Shown: positions 1-7,115, numbered from the stretch's first letter. The stretch is 64,000 nucleotides of DNA from Halorubrum salinarum (GCF_013267195.1 NZ_CP053941.1:372001-436000); one strand, 5' to 3'. A program made the numbers and translations. Notes: generated by a model from the letters alone, not told the origin.

Positions 1-198
1 CAGCGTGTGGTGAACGGGAAGAGGTCTCTTCGTTCGATGCGTGTGAGTGAGGGTTCGACCCCTCAGTACGGATTACACCGACCGCGACGTTTTGCTCGCG
101 GCGCAGAAACACGGACTCGCGGGGGTCCCGCGAGCGAACGCAGTGAGCGAGTGGGACCACGCGAGGGAACGACTAAGCGAACGAAGTGAGCGCAGGAG
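1..198. other. Left chromosomal flank, no gene seen
   Basis: No convincing gene is visible here. The stretch holds two near-identical 16-bp copies of GCGAACG(C/A)AGTGAGCG at 134-149 and 177-192, a motif type common between haloarchaeal genes. A sequence at 45-63 looks like a tRNA T-arm but does not pair with the right geometry. If the element boundary at 199 is right, this is the host sequence that originally followed the 3' end of the tRNA-Ala gene. Confidence 0.5.
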
Positions 199-212
199 TG
201 GACTCGCGGGGA
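199..212 (+). repeat. attL core, 14-bp direct repeat
   Basis: These 14 bases are identical to 26368-26381, the last 14 bases of tRNA-Ala. They lie 53 bases beyond the stop codon of the integrase gene. Identity ends on both sides: the left copy is preceded by GAG and followed by GAGACG, the right copy is preceded by GGA and followed by TTTGAA. A weaker copy differing at the two end bases lies at 112-125. Confidence 0.7.
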
Positions 213-265
213 GAGACGCTCCCCGACGAGCCCCGGTTCCGTGGTGGGATTCTGGGTGATTGCGT

Positions 266-1291
266 TCATAGGTCTCGGATCAGGTCGCGGCGAAGCCGCA
301 TCTTCTCGCGCTCGGAGCGCTCGTCGTAGTGCTCCTCGATGACATCGAGGGAACTGTTCATCCGGTCGCTGACCACCTCCTCGGGCGTCCCGTCGCGGAG
401 GTGCTTCGTGATCGCTCCACGCCGCACGCCGTGAGGCGACCTCGACGACGGACACTTCGAGAGCGACTCCCGGTTCCGCCACTCGCAGGTGTTCGGGTCC
501 TCATCGTGCGGGCACTCGGCCCACCGACACGGCTGGGTCCAGCGGTAGACCGTCAGCCGAATCGGCGACTCGGACAGCCGACCGTGGACGCTCGTGAAGA
601 GCGGCCGGCGGCCGTAGTCGTCCTTCACGTCCGGCCGGTTGTGCTCGATGTAGTCGTGGAGGACCTCGACATCGTACTCGCCGAGCGCGATGGACCGCTC
701 GGCGGCGTGGCCGTTCTTGAGCGGCGTCTCCTGCTCGGGGCGGTGGCGGACGTCGAGGCACCGTTCCTCGGTGTCGAGGTCGTCCACGTCGAAGGCGCGG
801 AGCGTTCCAAGCCGGATGCCGGTGTGCCAGAGGATCGAGAGTATCGCATGCTCTCGGCTCGCGTACCTGAACTCCTCCAAGTACTCCAGCATCTGCTCGG
901 CGTTCTCCTCGGACAGCTGCTCGTCGCGGGAGATCTCCTCCGAGGTCAGCTTCGGCATCCGGACGCGCTCGCGGAGGCCGTCCTCGACGGCGTCGATGCT
1001 ATCGCAGAACTCCAGGAACACGCGAAGCGTCGCGAGGTTTCCCTTCAGCGTCGGCTTCGACACCGCGTCGTACTTGTCACCTTCTCCGCTCTGGCGCCAG
1101 ACGCGGAACTCGTGGATAGTCCGGCCGGTCACCTCGTTCATGTTCTCGATGTCTTTCTCGTCGCAGAACTCGAGCCACGAGTCCAGTCGGTAGCGGTGGT
1201 TCTCCAAGCTCTTCTCCGACAACTCCATCTCGCGATCTGCGAGGTAGAGGCGGACCGCTTCCCGCGGCGTGATCGGTTCAAGGTCGCTCAC
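266..1291 (-). CDS. int: SNJ2-type tyrosine integrase
   Basis: This 341-residue site-specific recombinase should catalyse integration and excision at the tRNA-Ala core site. The N-terminal half (about 1-115) looks like a SAM-like core-binding domain. The catalytic domain shows R160 in HTGIR, K192 in LKNGH, H287-x-x-R290 in PHGVRR and the nucleophile Y322 in EEHYDE. An insertion at 255-280 carries four cysteines and a histidine (C255, C260, H262, C269, C280), suggesting a bound metal. The GTG start overlaps the stop of the upstream gene as GTGA, so it is the last gene of a coupled operon. Its stop lies 53 bases from attL. Family assignment rests on motifs, the 14-bp core and gene order, not on an alignment. 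Confidence 0.9.
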   Translation of the reverse strand: MSDLEPITPREAVRLYLADREMELSEKSLENHRYRLDSWLEFCDEKDIENMNEVTGRTIHEFRVWRQSGEGDKYDAVSKPTLKGNLATLRVFLEFCDSIDAVEDGLRERVRMPKLTSEEISRDEQLSEENAEQMLEYLEEFRYASREHAILSILWHTGIRLGTLRAFDVDDLDTEERCLDVRHRPEQETPLKNGHAAERSIALGEYDVEVLHDYIEHNRPDVKDDYGRRPLFTSVHGRLSESPIRLTVYRWTQPCRWAECPHDEDPNTCEWRNRESLSKCPSSRSPHGVRRGAITKHLRDGTPEEVVSDRMNSSLDVIEEHYDERSEREKMRLRRDLIRDL

Positions 1292-1596
1292 CGTTCACCC
1301 CCGAGCGCGCGGATCGCGCTTTTCAGCATCTCCTCGTCGGCGCCGTTCGCGAGCTCGACGAGCCGCTTCACCAAGAGGTCCTGCTCGGTCGGCGTCTGAG
1401 CGTCCGGCCATGGCGTCCCGCGGACCTCCGTCCAGAGCAGGTACATCGCGTCCGCATCGAACTCGACTTCGAGCGGGCCGTCCGCGGTGATCAGCGTGAG
1501 GACGTAGCCGTCGTCGTCGACCGTCGGCCCGTACGTTACCCCGGTAAGTGGGCGCTCGGCGTCGACGACGCGGCGCTCGATGTTTCTACTGCCCAT
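1288..1596 (-). CDS. Small protein coupled to integrase
   Basis: This acidic soluble protein of 102 residues has no domain I recognise. Its start (TGATG) and stop (GTGA) overlap the neighbours, so it is translated with the integrase. In the SNJ2 system two small accessory proteins made from the integrase operon are needed for integration. This gene's position makes it the best candidate for one of them, which is inference from gene order. The central part (about 20-60) looks like beta strands and the C-terminal part (about 65-102) looks helical. Confidence 0.75.
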   Translation of the reverse strand: MGSRNIERRVVDAERPLTGVTYGPTVDDDGYVLTLITADGPLEVEFDADAMYLLWTEVRGTPWPDAQTPTEQDLLVKRLVELANGADEEMLKSAIRALGGER

Positions 1597-2120
1597 CAGA
1601 TTTGACCGGACTTGTACGCTTCCGCGATCAGACGCGGAACTTGTTTCACGAACAACAGCGCGACGACGACGATCAGTGCCACGGCGAACAGATCCGAAAC
1701 AGACGGCGCTAACGCGACGGTTTCACCGTTGATCGTGATTGAACCAAGACGCCGACTCACACCAACAGCAACTGCGAATCCGATTCCGAGCGGGAAGACC
1801 GTCGCAAGTGCGGATATCGCCTTACGTCCCCACTCCTCGCGTCGCTGCTGGCGTTTTTCGCGCTCCGTTCGAGGCTCCGTGGCCCTATCCCAGTAACGTG
1901 GGAGGCGCTTCGTCACCTCACCTTCCCAGTGGACGATGAAGTCGTTGACATCACCTTCGCGTTCGACTACCTCAATTTCGACGATATCGTAGTCGTCGCA
2001 GAGCCTGTCCGACCCGAAGAAGGAATCCGGGACGCTGTTGATCCCGTGATGTAGGTTCTCCTCGTGAACGATCTCGGTTTCACAGATCCCAACCCCGTCG
2101 AGAGGATCCTCCTCGCTCAC
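1596..2120 (-). CDS. Hypothetical protein with C-terminal membrane segments
   Basis: The protein has 174 residues. It has an acidic N-terminal domain (about 1-80), a charged arginine/glutamate linker (about 80-98), and two hydrophobic segments at about 104-122 and 143-161. The GTG start overlaps the preceding stop and its stop overlaps the next start as TGATG. It belongs to the integrase operon. No family is recognised. It could be a second accessory factor or an unrelated membrane protein carried in the same transcript. Confidence 0.7.
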   Translation of the reverse strand: MSEEDPLDGVGICETEIVHEENLHHGINSVPDSFFGSDRLCDDYDIVEIEVVEREGDVNDFIVHWEGEVTKRLPRYWDRATEPRTEREKRQQRREEWGRKAISALATVFPLGIGFAVAVGVSRRLGSITINGETVALAPSVSDLFAVALIVVVALLFVKQVPRLIAEAYKSGQI

Positions 2121-2515
2121 GCCGACTCACCTCCATCGACCCGCGGGATCATCGCCCACTGGAGCCGGTCCTCCATCGAGAGCGCGACACCGCCGAGCTG
2201 CTCGATGTCCGGGTAGTACTCCGCGACCGCGACGCGCGGCGCGTCCTCACGACGGCTCCACTCCGGTTCCAGACGCTCCTCGGCGTTCTGGAGCAGCACT
2301 TCCGGGAGCCGATTGAACAGCCGGCGTTCGATCTCCTCGACGTCGATCTCGTTCGCGATCTCGTCGCCGACCGCGCTCTCGTCGACCCACGCGTGAAGTC
2401 CGAGGTCGTTCCGGTGGAGAGTGATCGGGACCTCGATGACGTTCGGTTCCTCGCCCTCGGCTTCGGCCATCGCCAGCTGCTCCGCGACGGTGCCAGCGTG
2501 CGCGTTCTCCGACAT
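2117..2515 (-). CDS. Hypothetical acidic protein
   Basis: The 132-residue soluble protein is very acidic and has no recognised domain. The start was placed at the ATG that overlaps the stop of the PadR-like gene as TGATG, rather than at the much longer upstream frame whose extra residues are an arginine-rich shadow of neighbouring genes. It lies between a transcription factor and the membrane protein of the integrase operon, and is probably co-translated with both. Confidence 0.7.
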   Translation of the reverse strand: MSENAHAGTVAEQLAMAEAEGEEPNVIEVPITLHRNDLGLHAWVDESAVGDEIANEIDVEEIERRLFNRLPEVLLQNAEERLEPEWSRREDAPRVAVAEYYPDIEQLGGVALSMEDRLQWAMIPRVDGGESA

Positions 2516-2865
2516 CACGCACCTCCATCGATCGCTCGCGCGAGGTGGTCGCGGCGTCCGTCGAGAACGCGGAACCCCTCCTGCGTGACGCGGTAGGAGT
2601 TCGTCCGGTCGTCGATCTTCCCCTTCTCGATCAGCCCCTTCCCGGCGAGGTCGTCGAGGTTCGGGTAAAGACGGCCGTGTTTGATCTTTTCGTCGCGAAC
2701 GTCCGAGAGGCCGTCCTTGATCGCGAGGCCGTGGACGTCGCGATCGAGCGCGACTTCGAGCCGCGCGCAGACGGCGAGGATGTCGATCTGGAACATCGTC
2801 AGGTCGGTATGATGGATACGGTGCGTCTCGGGGTCGGTCGTCGGCGTCGTGGAGTCGGAACTCAT
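2515..2865 (-). CDS. PadR-like winged-helix regulator
   Basis: This 116-residue protein fits a PadR-type DNA-binding domain. A helix-rich start (about 22-45, FQIDILAVCARLE) is followed by a recognition helix and wing around LYPNLDDLAGKGLIEKG and a strand with SYRVTQEG. Such proteins usually act as dimeric repressors. It is the second gene of the integrase operon, overlapping its neighbours by ATGA and TGATG, so it may control integration and its own operon through the palindromes at 3228-3301. The start chosen (MSSDS) removes an arginine-rich shadow extension. Confidence 0.8.
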   Translation of the reverse strand: MSSDSTTPTTDPETHRIHHTDLTMFQIDILAVCARLEVALDRDVHGLAIKDGLSDVRDEKIKHGRLYPNLDDLAGKGLIEKGKIDDRTNSYRVTQEGFRVLDGRRDHLARAIDGGA

Positions 2866-3110
2866 GAATCGGTAGTCTGGAACCGCGGGGTGTCTCGGCC
2901 GATCGCGTCGAGCAGCTGTTCGAGCGGAACGCCGCTGACGTCGAGGCCGCACGGGGACAGCGTGGCGCGACCGCCCGGTCCCGAGAACGTGTAGCCGTGA
3001 CTCGGGAGGGGCTGGCCGCAGCCCGGACAAGCGTCGCTGTCGCCAGTGAGAACGATACCGCCGTGGTCTGTGCCGGGAGTTTCAAGGGTCCCGGACGGGT
3101 TTGCTGACAT
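2862..3110 (-). CDS. Small zinc-ribbon-like protein, first gene of integrase operon
   Basis: The protein has 82 residues with a CPGC knuckle at about 28-31 and a further cysteine near residue 54. That is too few visible ligands for a complete zinc ribbon unless it pairs with another chain. It is the promoter-proximal gene of the six-gene minus-strand operon ending at the integrase. Its leader contains a strong hairpin (3140-3168). The function is unknown. Confidence 0.65.
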   Translation of the reverse strand: MSANPSGTLETPGTDHGGIVLTGDSDACPGCGQPLPSHGYTFSGPGGRATLSPCGLDVSGVPLEQLLDAIGRDTPRFQTTDS

Positions 3111-3318
3111 GGCTTTCGTGCCTGCTCACGGAAGCCCACGCGGACCCGTGCTGGTACACGGGGTCCGCATTTGTTCTGCGAGGGGACCCATCGGCGAGCG
3201 ACGAGTCCGCGAGAGTGCTTCCGTACCTATCGTGTCTATATGCTATCCCTATAACCTTATTGGTCATAAGGTATATCCAGTAAGCTGTTGATAACACGAT
3301 ATAGGTGAGTTGATACCA
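3111..3318. promoter_or_regulatory. Divergent switch region with nested palindromes
   Basis: This region separates the leftward integrase operon from the rightward winged-helix gene. The AT-rich half holds an outer inverted repeat TATCGTGT (3228-3235) / ACACGATA (3294-3301) and an inner one ACCTTAT (3254-3260) / ATAAGGT (3266-3272). TATA-like strings such as TATATGCTATCC and CTATAACC lie between them. A GC-rich hairpin (3140-3150 with 3157-3168) lies in the leader of the leftward operon. The layout is that of a repressor-controlled lysogeny-type switch; the binding proteins are inferred to be the two winged-helix products on either side. Confidence 0.6.
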
Positions 3319-3645
3319 GTGTCCACCATACAGAATCAAGTTGCTGACGGCGAGATAACTCGGGAAATGCTCCTCCGACCCCTGGACTTCGCCCTGCTCG
3401 ATGAGCTCACGGAGGGGCGGAATCTGGGTGCGAACCTCCACATGCTCGTCGACGCATCCAGTCCGTACACGCTCGAAAGACTCTCTCAGCTTGCCGACTA
3501 CGGACTGGTCCGCCGTGTCGGTCCTAACGAGAATGCCGGCCTCTACGAGATCACGCCGCTCGGAGAGGCCGCGCTCGCCCACCGGGAGGAGTACGGCGAG
3601 GTCGACGACTTCGAAGCGCTGATCGAGGACGCCGTCGACGAGTAG
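3319..3645 (+). CDS. Winged-helix repressor-like protein
   Basis: This protein of about 108 residues fits a haloarchaeal winged-helix domain. Helices run through LRPLDFALLDELTEG, a recognition helix around TLERLSQLADYGLV, and a wing with LYEITPLGEAAL. It resembles the repressor class known from haloviruses such as phiH, but I cannot confirm the family without alignment. I chose the GTG at 3319; a TTG at 3310 would add three residues. It is transcribed away from the integrase operon across a palindrome-rich region. Confidence 0.75.
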   Translation: MSTIQNQVADGEITREMLLRPLDFALLDELTEGRNLGANLHMLVDASSPYTLERLSQLADYGLVRRVGPNENAGLYEITPLGEAALAHREEYGEVDDFEALIEDAVDE

Positions 3646-3653
3646 GTTCTCAG

Positions 3654-3923
3654 TCACGCACCCTCCTCTCCGCTCCGAACGGCACGGATCCCGATCCGCG
3701 AGAGCGTCGGCTCGATCCATTCGGGGAGCTCGCTGATCTCCCAGCGTGAGTAGGCGATCTCGTCGTTGATCGCAAACTCCCACGTGTGGTCGCTGGCGTC
3801 GACGACGATCCGGCTGTCCGGGTCGTCGAAGATGATCACAGTGACGGGATCGACATCGTCGTCTTCAGGGTCGATCTGGATGAGGTCCTTCGCGTCGCGC
3901 GGCTTCTGTGGTGCTCGACTCAT
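3654..3923 (-). CDS. Hypothetical acidic protein
   Basis: The 89-residue protein is acidic and contains a hydrophobic strand VTVIIFDD followed by TWEFAINDEIAYSRWEISELPEW, suggesting a small alpha/beta fold. No family is recognised. It is convergent with the winged-helix gene (9 bases apart), and its upstream region carries the TATCGAA repeats. A TATA-like CTTTTACCG lies about 25-35 bases upstream of the start. Because the repeats are also beside the Orc1/Cdc6 gene, a role in replication control is possible but unproven. Confidence 0.65.
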   Translation of the reverse strand: MSRAPQKPRDAKDLIQIDPEDDDVDPVTVIIFDDPDSRIVVDASDHTWEFAINDEIAYSRWEISELPEWIEPTLSRIGIRAVRSGEEGA

Positions 3924-4090
3924 ACAGCGATGCCGACACAGGATTCGGTAAAAGCGGAACCGGGGAGCGTATCGAATGAGGAACTGAAACGCCGATATCG
4001 GCCACAAGGAGCTGCCAAGGTTCTGCTACACGGCGGAATATCGAATATATCGAAAGCGGGGCCGTCCTGCGATTATCGGAATATCGAAAG
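3924..4090. repeat. TATCGAA repeat cluster, candidate origin or operator
   Basis: Four TATCGAA copies occur at 3970-3976, 4039-4045, 4048-4054 and 4082-4088, with near matches (TATCGG) at 3996 and 4074. Two copies extend to an exact 12-bp repeat, CGGAATATCGAA, at 4034-4045 and 4077-4088. The cluster lies between a small minus-strand gene and the 3' end of an Orc1/Cdc6 gene. It does not look like the usual haloarchaeal origin-recognition box. It could be the initiator's iterons or an operator for the gene at 3654-3923. Confidence 0.45.
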
Positions 4091-5095
4091 TCAGGGCTCG
4101 CTGTATCGGTACCGACGATCGCGAGTCGATCCGGTCGACTCGATCAGCTCGTAGTGCTCCAGCGATTGTAGGTACTTCCGCCGCGTACTCTTCACACGAG
4201 GGTCGGCGACGCGCACCTCGTAGCGCCGGTGTAGTTCCGAGGCGCGGATCTCGCCGGCCTCCTTAATGATCTCGTAGAGGTGCCGCTGGTGCGTCCCGAG
4301 CGTGTCGACGTGGCGCTCGTGAATCTCCTCGCGAGCCTCCTCGCGGACCGGCTGGACGTTGTCGACGGTCAGGGTCTCGTCGCCGTGCTCGACGGCATCC
4401 CGGACTGACCGGCGGAGCAACGTGATTGCGTGGCGGGCGTCGCCGGCGGCGATGTCGGCGATCGTCTCGACGGCCTCCTCGTCGACGACACCCGTCGCGA
4501 GGGCGGCGTCGATCCGGCTCCAGAGGATGTCCACGAGTTCGTCGTGGTGGTACCGTTCTAGGACGACCTTCGTCGCACCGCGGATCCGGGAGGCAACGCG
4601 CGAGTCCAGATCGGCGAAGAAGTCGTCTTCGTCGACGCAAATCAGCACGAGGGTCACGTTCGGGATCTCCCAGAGCGCCTGGATGGTCTGCTCGTCGTCA
4701 AGGACGTCGACCTCATCGACGATGCCGACAAAGTGGTCGTCGAGGTCACGGAGCCGATCGAACATGGTCGACGTCGGCGTGCCCTTCTTCCTGAGGTCAT
4801 TCGCACGACCGGCGTCGCGAACGAGCGAGTAGACGATCGCCGACATCGAGGTTTCCGAGATACAGTTCACGTATCCCCAGCGGATACCGAGGACCTCTTG
4901 GTCCAGCTGCCGGACGATGTAGTTCGCGATCGTCGTCTTACCGGTGCCGCTGGAGCCGGTGATCATCACGGTTTCCGCGCCGAGACCGTGCGCGAGCGGC
5001 TTCAACTGAGCAGAGAGATGCTGGAGGTGCCCCTCTCGGTGGTGAAGTTCCTGAGGGACCCAGTTCTCCTTGAGAACACGGGCGTTTTGGATCAT
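4091..5095 (-). CDS. Orc1/Cdc6-family replication initiator
   Basis: The product is an AAA+ ATPase that loads replication machinery at an origin. The Walker A motif is GSSGTGKT at 47-54 and the Walker B is GIVDEVD at 124-130. Sensor and lid helices follow (SRIRG, about 170; GDARHAITLLRR, about 220). The C-terminal 75 residues look like a winged helix. At 334 residues it is shorter than the usual chromosomal initiators of about 400, as is common for plasmid and virus copies. It suggests the element can replicate as an episome. The adjoining TATCGAA repeats are the nearest candidate binding sites. Confidence 0.9.
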   Translation of the reverse strand: MIQNARVLKENWVPQELHHREGHLQHLSAQLKPLAHGLGAETVMITGSSGTGKTTIANYIVRQLDQEVLGIRWGYVNCISETSMSAIVYSLVRDAGRANDLRKKGTPTSTMFDRLRDLDDHFVGIVDEVDVLDDEQTIQALWEIPNVTLVLICVDEDDFFADLDSRVASRIRGATKVVLERYHHDELVDILWSRIDAALATGVVDEEAVETIADIAAGDARHAITLLRRSVRDAVEHGDETLTVDNVQPVREEAREEIHERHVDTLGTHQRHLYEIIKEAGEIRASELHRRYEVRVADPRVKSTRRKYLQSLEHYELIESTGSTRDRRYRYSEP

Positions 5096-5267
5096 GATTC
5101 GCAGTTGTCCAGTATCACTTTAGTAATCGATCCGTCCACGGTGAAAGTGGTCGACGTCCGGGAACTGGTGGAGAGTCGGACACGATCGGCCTCGAACCTG
5201 CCCCGATCACGCCGGGAACCCCACCCGACCCGTACCTTTTTGTCCGGTTGACGCGCCAGCCGGACGC

Positions 5268-5855
5268 ATGAATCTACAGCCCCACGAGGAAGAAGACGGG
5301 AAGAAGGTCTGGCTCTCCGAGGCCGAGGTCGAGAAGCTCGAAGCGGTGGCCGACGACACCGAGCAGACGATCGCGTTCGCGCTCGGCGCGCGGTGCGGGT
5401 TGCGCTCGGCTGAGATCCTCGACGTCAGCCCGCAGGATGTTGTCGAGACCGACGCCGGCTGGGTGGTTCGCGTCTGGGAGGGGAAGGGCGACAAGTTCCG
5501 CGAGACGCCGGCGCCGAGCGACCTCGCGATGCGGATCCAGACGATCGGCGACGTCCGCGACGCGCCGAGTGACGAACCGGTCCTGTCTGTCTCGTCGACG
5601 CGGTCGCTACGGCGCTGGCTCCAGGACGCCCGCGAGCAGCTCGCCGAGCAGGAGGATGACATCGGCTGGCAGTTCCTCAGTACGCACGACCTCCGCCGAA
5701 CGTGGGCCAGCGCGCTCGCGGACGCGGAGGTAGACCCTCTACTCGTTCTCGACTGGGGCGGGTGGGAGGACTTGGAGACCTTCCTCGAACACTACAACGG
5801 GACCTACTCCCCGGCGGCGCAGCGCCGAGCGCGTGAGAAGGTGGACTGGTTGTAG
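5268..5855 (+). CDS. Catalytic-domain-only tyrosine recombinase
   Basis: This 195-residue protein is a second tyrosine recombinase that lacks the usual N-terminal core-binding domain. It shows R46 in CGLRSAEIL, K73 and K76 in GKGDKF, H140-x-x-R143 in STHDLRRTWAS, W166 in place of the second histidine, and Y176 in EHYNGTY. Small haloarchaeal recombinases of this form are common on mobile elements. It might resolve dimers of the circular form or invert a segment. It stands alone between the Orc1/Cdc6 gene, divergent from it, and a 59-residue gene in the same direction. Confidence 0.88.
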   Translation: MNLQPHEEEDGKKVWLSEAEVEKLEAVADDTEQTIAFALGARCGLRSAEILDVSPQDVVETDAGWVVRVWEGKGDKFRETPAPSDLAMRIQTIGDVRDAPSDEPVLSVSSTRSLRRWLQDAREQLAEQEDDIGWQFLSTHDLRRTWASALADAEVDPLLVLDWGGWEDLETFLEHYNGTYSPAAQRRAREKVDWL

Positions 5856-5924
5856 GCCCACGCGTGTGCCTTTGATCCATGTGTACACAATGAAAACTAA
5901 GTGTGTAGTCGGCGATAAACCGAT

Positions 5925-6104
5925 ATGGGCCTGAAACTCAGTCAGGAACTCTACCACGAACAGAACTGTGATTCGCCCCTGATGGCGGTCGTCCCTTTCA
6001 ACGACTCCAAGACCAGTGACCCGGATGAACTTGAGAAGATGGGATATGAACCATGTCCCAGATGTTTCCCAGAAAGATCAGAGGCACCAGCAGCAAAGAG
6101 CTAG
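5925..6104 (+). CDS. 59-residue CxxC protein
   Basis: An ATG frame of 59 codons encodes an acidic miniprotein with one cysteine near residue 15 and a CPRC knuckle at 44-47. Codon use looks like real haloarchaeal coding sequence. The gene ends just before a strong hairpin and faces the convergent membrane operon. Upstream, an AT-rich string AATGAAAACTA lies at roughly the right distance for a TATA element with a short leader. Its function is unknown; it may bind zinc as a dimer. Confidence 0.6.
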   Translation: MGLKLSQELYHEQNCDSPLMAVVPFNDSKTSDPDELEKMGYEPCPRCFPERSEAPAAKS

Positions 6105-6141
6105 ACGCGCTTCACGCTTGTATAGAAACGTGAAACGAGAG

Positions 6142-6168
6142 TGTCCGCAAGTCGGTGCTTCGCGGACA
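6142..6168. terminator. Hairpin between convergent genes
   Basis: TGTCCGC (6142-6148) pairs with GCGGACA (6162-6168), and the inner AAG/CTT can extend the stem. It lies between the end of the 59-residue gene (+) and the stop of the membrane operon (-), where a shared terminator would be expected. Archaeal termination usually depends on T-runs rather than hairpins, so the role is inferred from position. Confidence 0.4.
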
Positions 6169-6169
6169 A

Positions 6170-6391
6170 CTATATCTCACGCGGCGCGACGGTGTTCCCG
6201 ATCCACATCAGCGTTATCAGGAGTATCCACAGAAACAACGCCACCCAGCGCCCCTCGATTATCGCGGAGACAGGCAGCACGACAAAGAAGCCGATCGCGA
6301 ACGCGAGTGCTGCGACCCGCCCGACCACCCTGACGCCACGGAGGCCGAGCTTCTTGACCGACTCCGACGCCGAACTACTCTTCCGGACCAT
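6170..6391 (-). CDS. Small membrane protein
   Basis: This 73-residue protein has a basic/serine-rich start (about 1-20) and two hydrophobic segments at about 27-44 and 49-66. It is the last gene of the membrane-protein operon and overlaps the preceding gene by 17 bases. I chose the ATG at 6391; an earlier in-frame GTG is possible. No family is recognised. Confidence 0.6.
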   Translation of the reverse strand: MVRKSSSASESVKKLGLRGVRVVGRVAALAFAIGFFVVLPVSAIIEGRWVALFLWILLITLMWIGNTVAPREI

Positions 6392-6677
6392 CCCATTCCC
6401 CGAGACAATCGTTTGAACAGAACCGGTACTTCTGACCGTCACGGTAGGCGGCGGCCCCGCTGACACCCCGGCCGTGCTCTTCCCCGCACTTCGCACACTC
6501 GTGGTAGGTGATCTTCTCGATAGTGAACTCCGGACAGTACGGGCAGCTAGAGAACTCGTAGCCGAGGGGAACCGTGACCACGTTTAGCACGTTGCTAAAT
6601 GGCGTCATCAGGAATATCAGCCCGAAGAAGAGCCCTACCACGATCACCGGGAAGAACGCGAACGCCGAACTGCTCAT
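6375..6677 (-). CDS. Membrane-anchored zinc-finger protein
   Basis: The 100-residue protein has one N-terminal membrane segment (about 4-27) followed by a cysteine-rich domain with CPYC, CAKC and CSNDC knuckles between about 44 and 92. The last resembles treble-clef/TRASH-like metal-binding fingers. The metal domain is probably cytoplasmic or, with the opposite topology, exposed. The start overlaps the preceding gene as ATGA. No exact family is recognised. Confidence 0.7.
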   Translation of the reverse strand: MSSSAFAFFPVIVVGLFFGLIFLMTPFSNVLNVVTVPLGYEFSSCPYCPEFTIEKITYHECAKCGEEHGRGVSGAAAYRDGQKYRFCSNDCLGEWDGPEE

Positions 6678-6889
6678 CGCTCGACACCCCACAGGTCGCG
6701 CATCCACCAGCGGTCACGAAACGCGTACACGAGCGCGAGCCCGAGTCCGGTGCCAAGCGTGCCAGCCGCGACCGCGCTCGCGACAACCGACAGCGACGTG
6801 CCCTCAATGGCGAGCCCGACTGGCAACCCGACCGTGACCGCAAAAAGCACGTACAGGGCCTCGCGGTAGTCGCGCAGCCAGTCACTCAT
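6674..6889 (-). CDS. Small membrane protein
   Basis: This 71-residue protein has two predicted membrane segments (about 10-29 and 33-54) and a basic, tryptophan-containing tail (DRWWMRDLWGVER). It overlaps the preceding gene by 8 bases and the next by ATGA. It is part of an operon in which almost every product is a short membrane protein. Confidence 0.65.
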   Translation of the reverse strand: MSDWLRDYREALYVLFAVTVGLPVGLAIEGTSLSVVASAVAAGTLGTGLGLALVYAFRDRWWMRDLWGVER

Positions 6890-7115
6890 CCTCGTACACC
6901 TCGAATAGCGGCTCTCGGCCGTAATGCTCCATCCGGTCAACAACCCGCTTGAACAACGCGAGTCCGCCAAGGAACACGAACAGAAATGCGAGCTCGAACG
7001 CCTGCCACGCCGCCCACGCCGGAAACAGCAACTTCCCGTAGGTAGTCCGTGCCTCCCACTCCGCGCGGTATCCACGTCGAAGGTCGGCGAAGAGCTCGTG
7101 AATCGAGTCCGTCAC
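6882..7115 (-). CDS. Small single-pass membrane protein
   Basis: The 77-residue protein has a soluble N-terminal part, one long hydrophobic segment (about 28-54) and a charged tail. It starts with GTG at the overlap with the upstream stop. It overlaps both neighbours. Function unknown. Confidence 0.65.
   Translation of the reverse strand: MTDSIHELFADLRRGYRAEWEARTTYGKLLFPAWAAWQAFELAFLFVFLGGLALFKRVVDRMEHYGREPLFEVYEDE

Noticed and set aside
1-75. Possible tRNA 3' end at the left edge (GGGTTCGACCCC)
   Set aside because: The T-loop-like string cannot form a five-pair stem with a seven-base loop in the required register, and no acceptor, D or anticodon arms fit.
3924-4090. Standard haloarchaeal origin-recognition boxes
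   Set aside because: The repeated motif is TATCGAA; I could not find the usual TTCCACTGGAAAC-type core.
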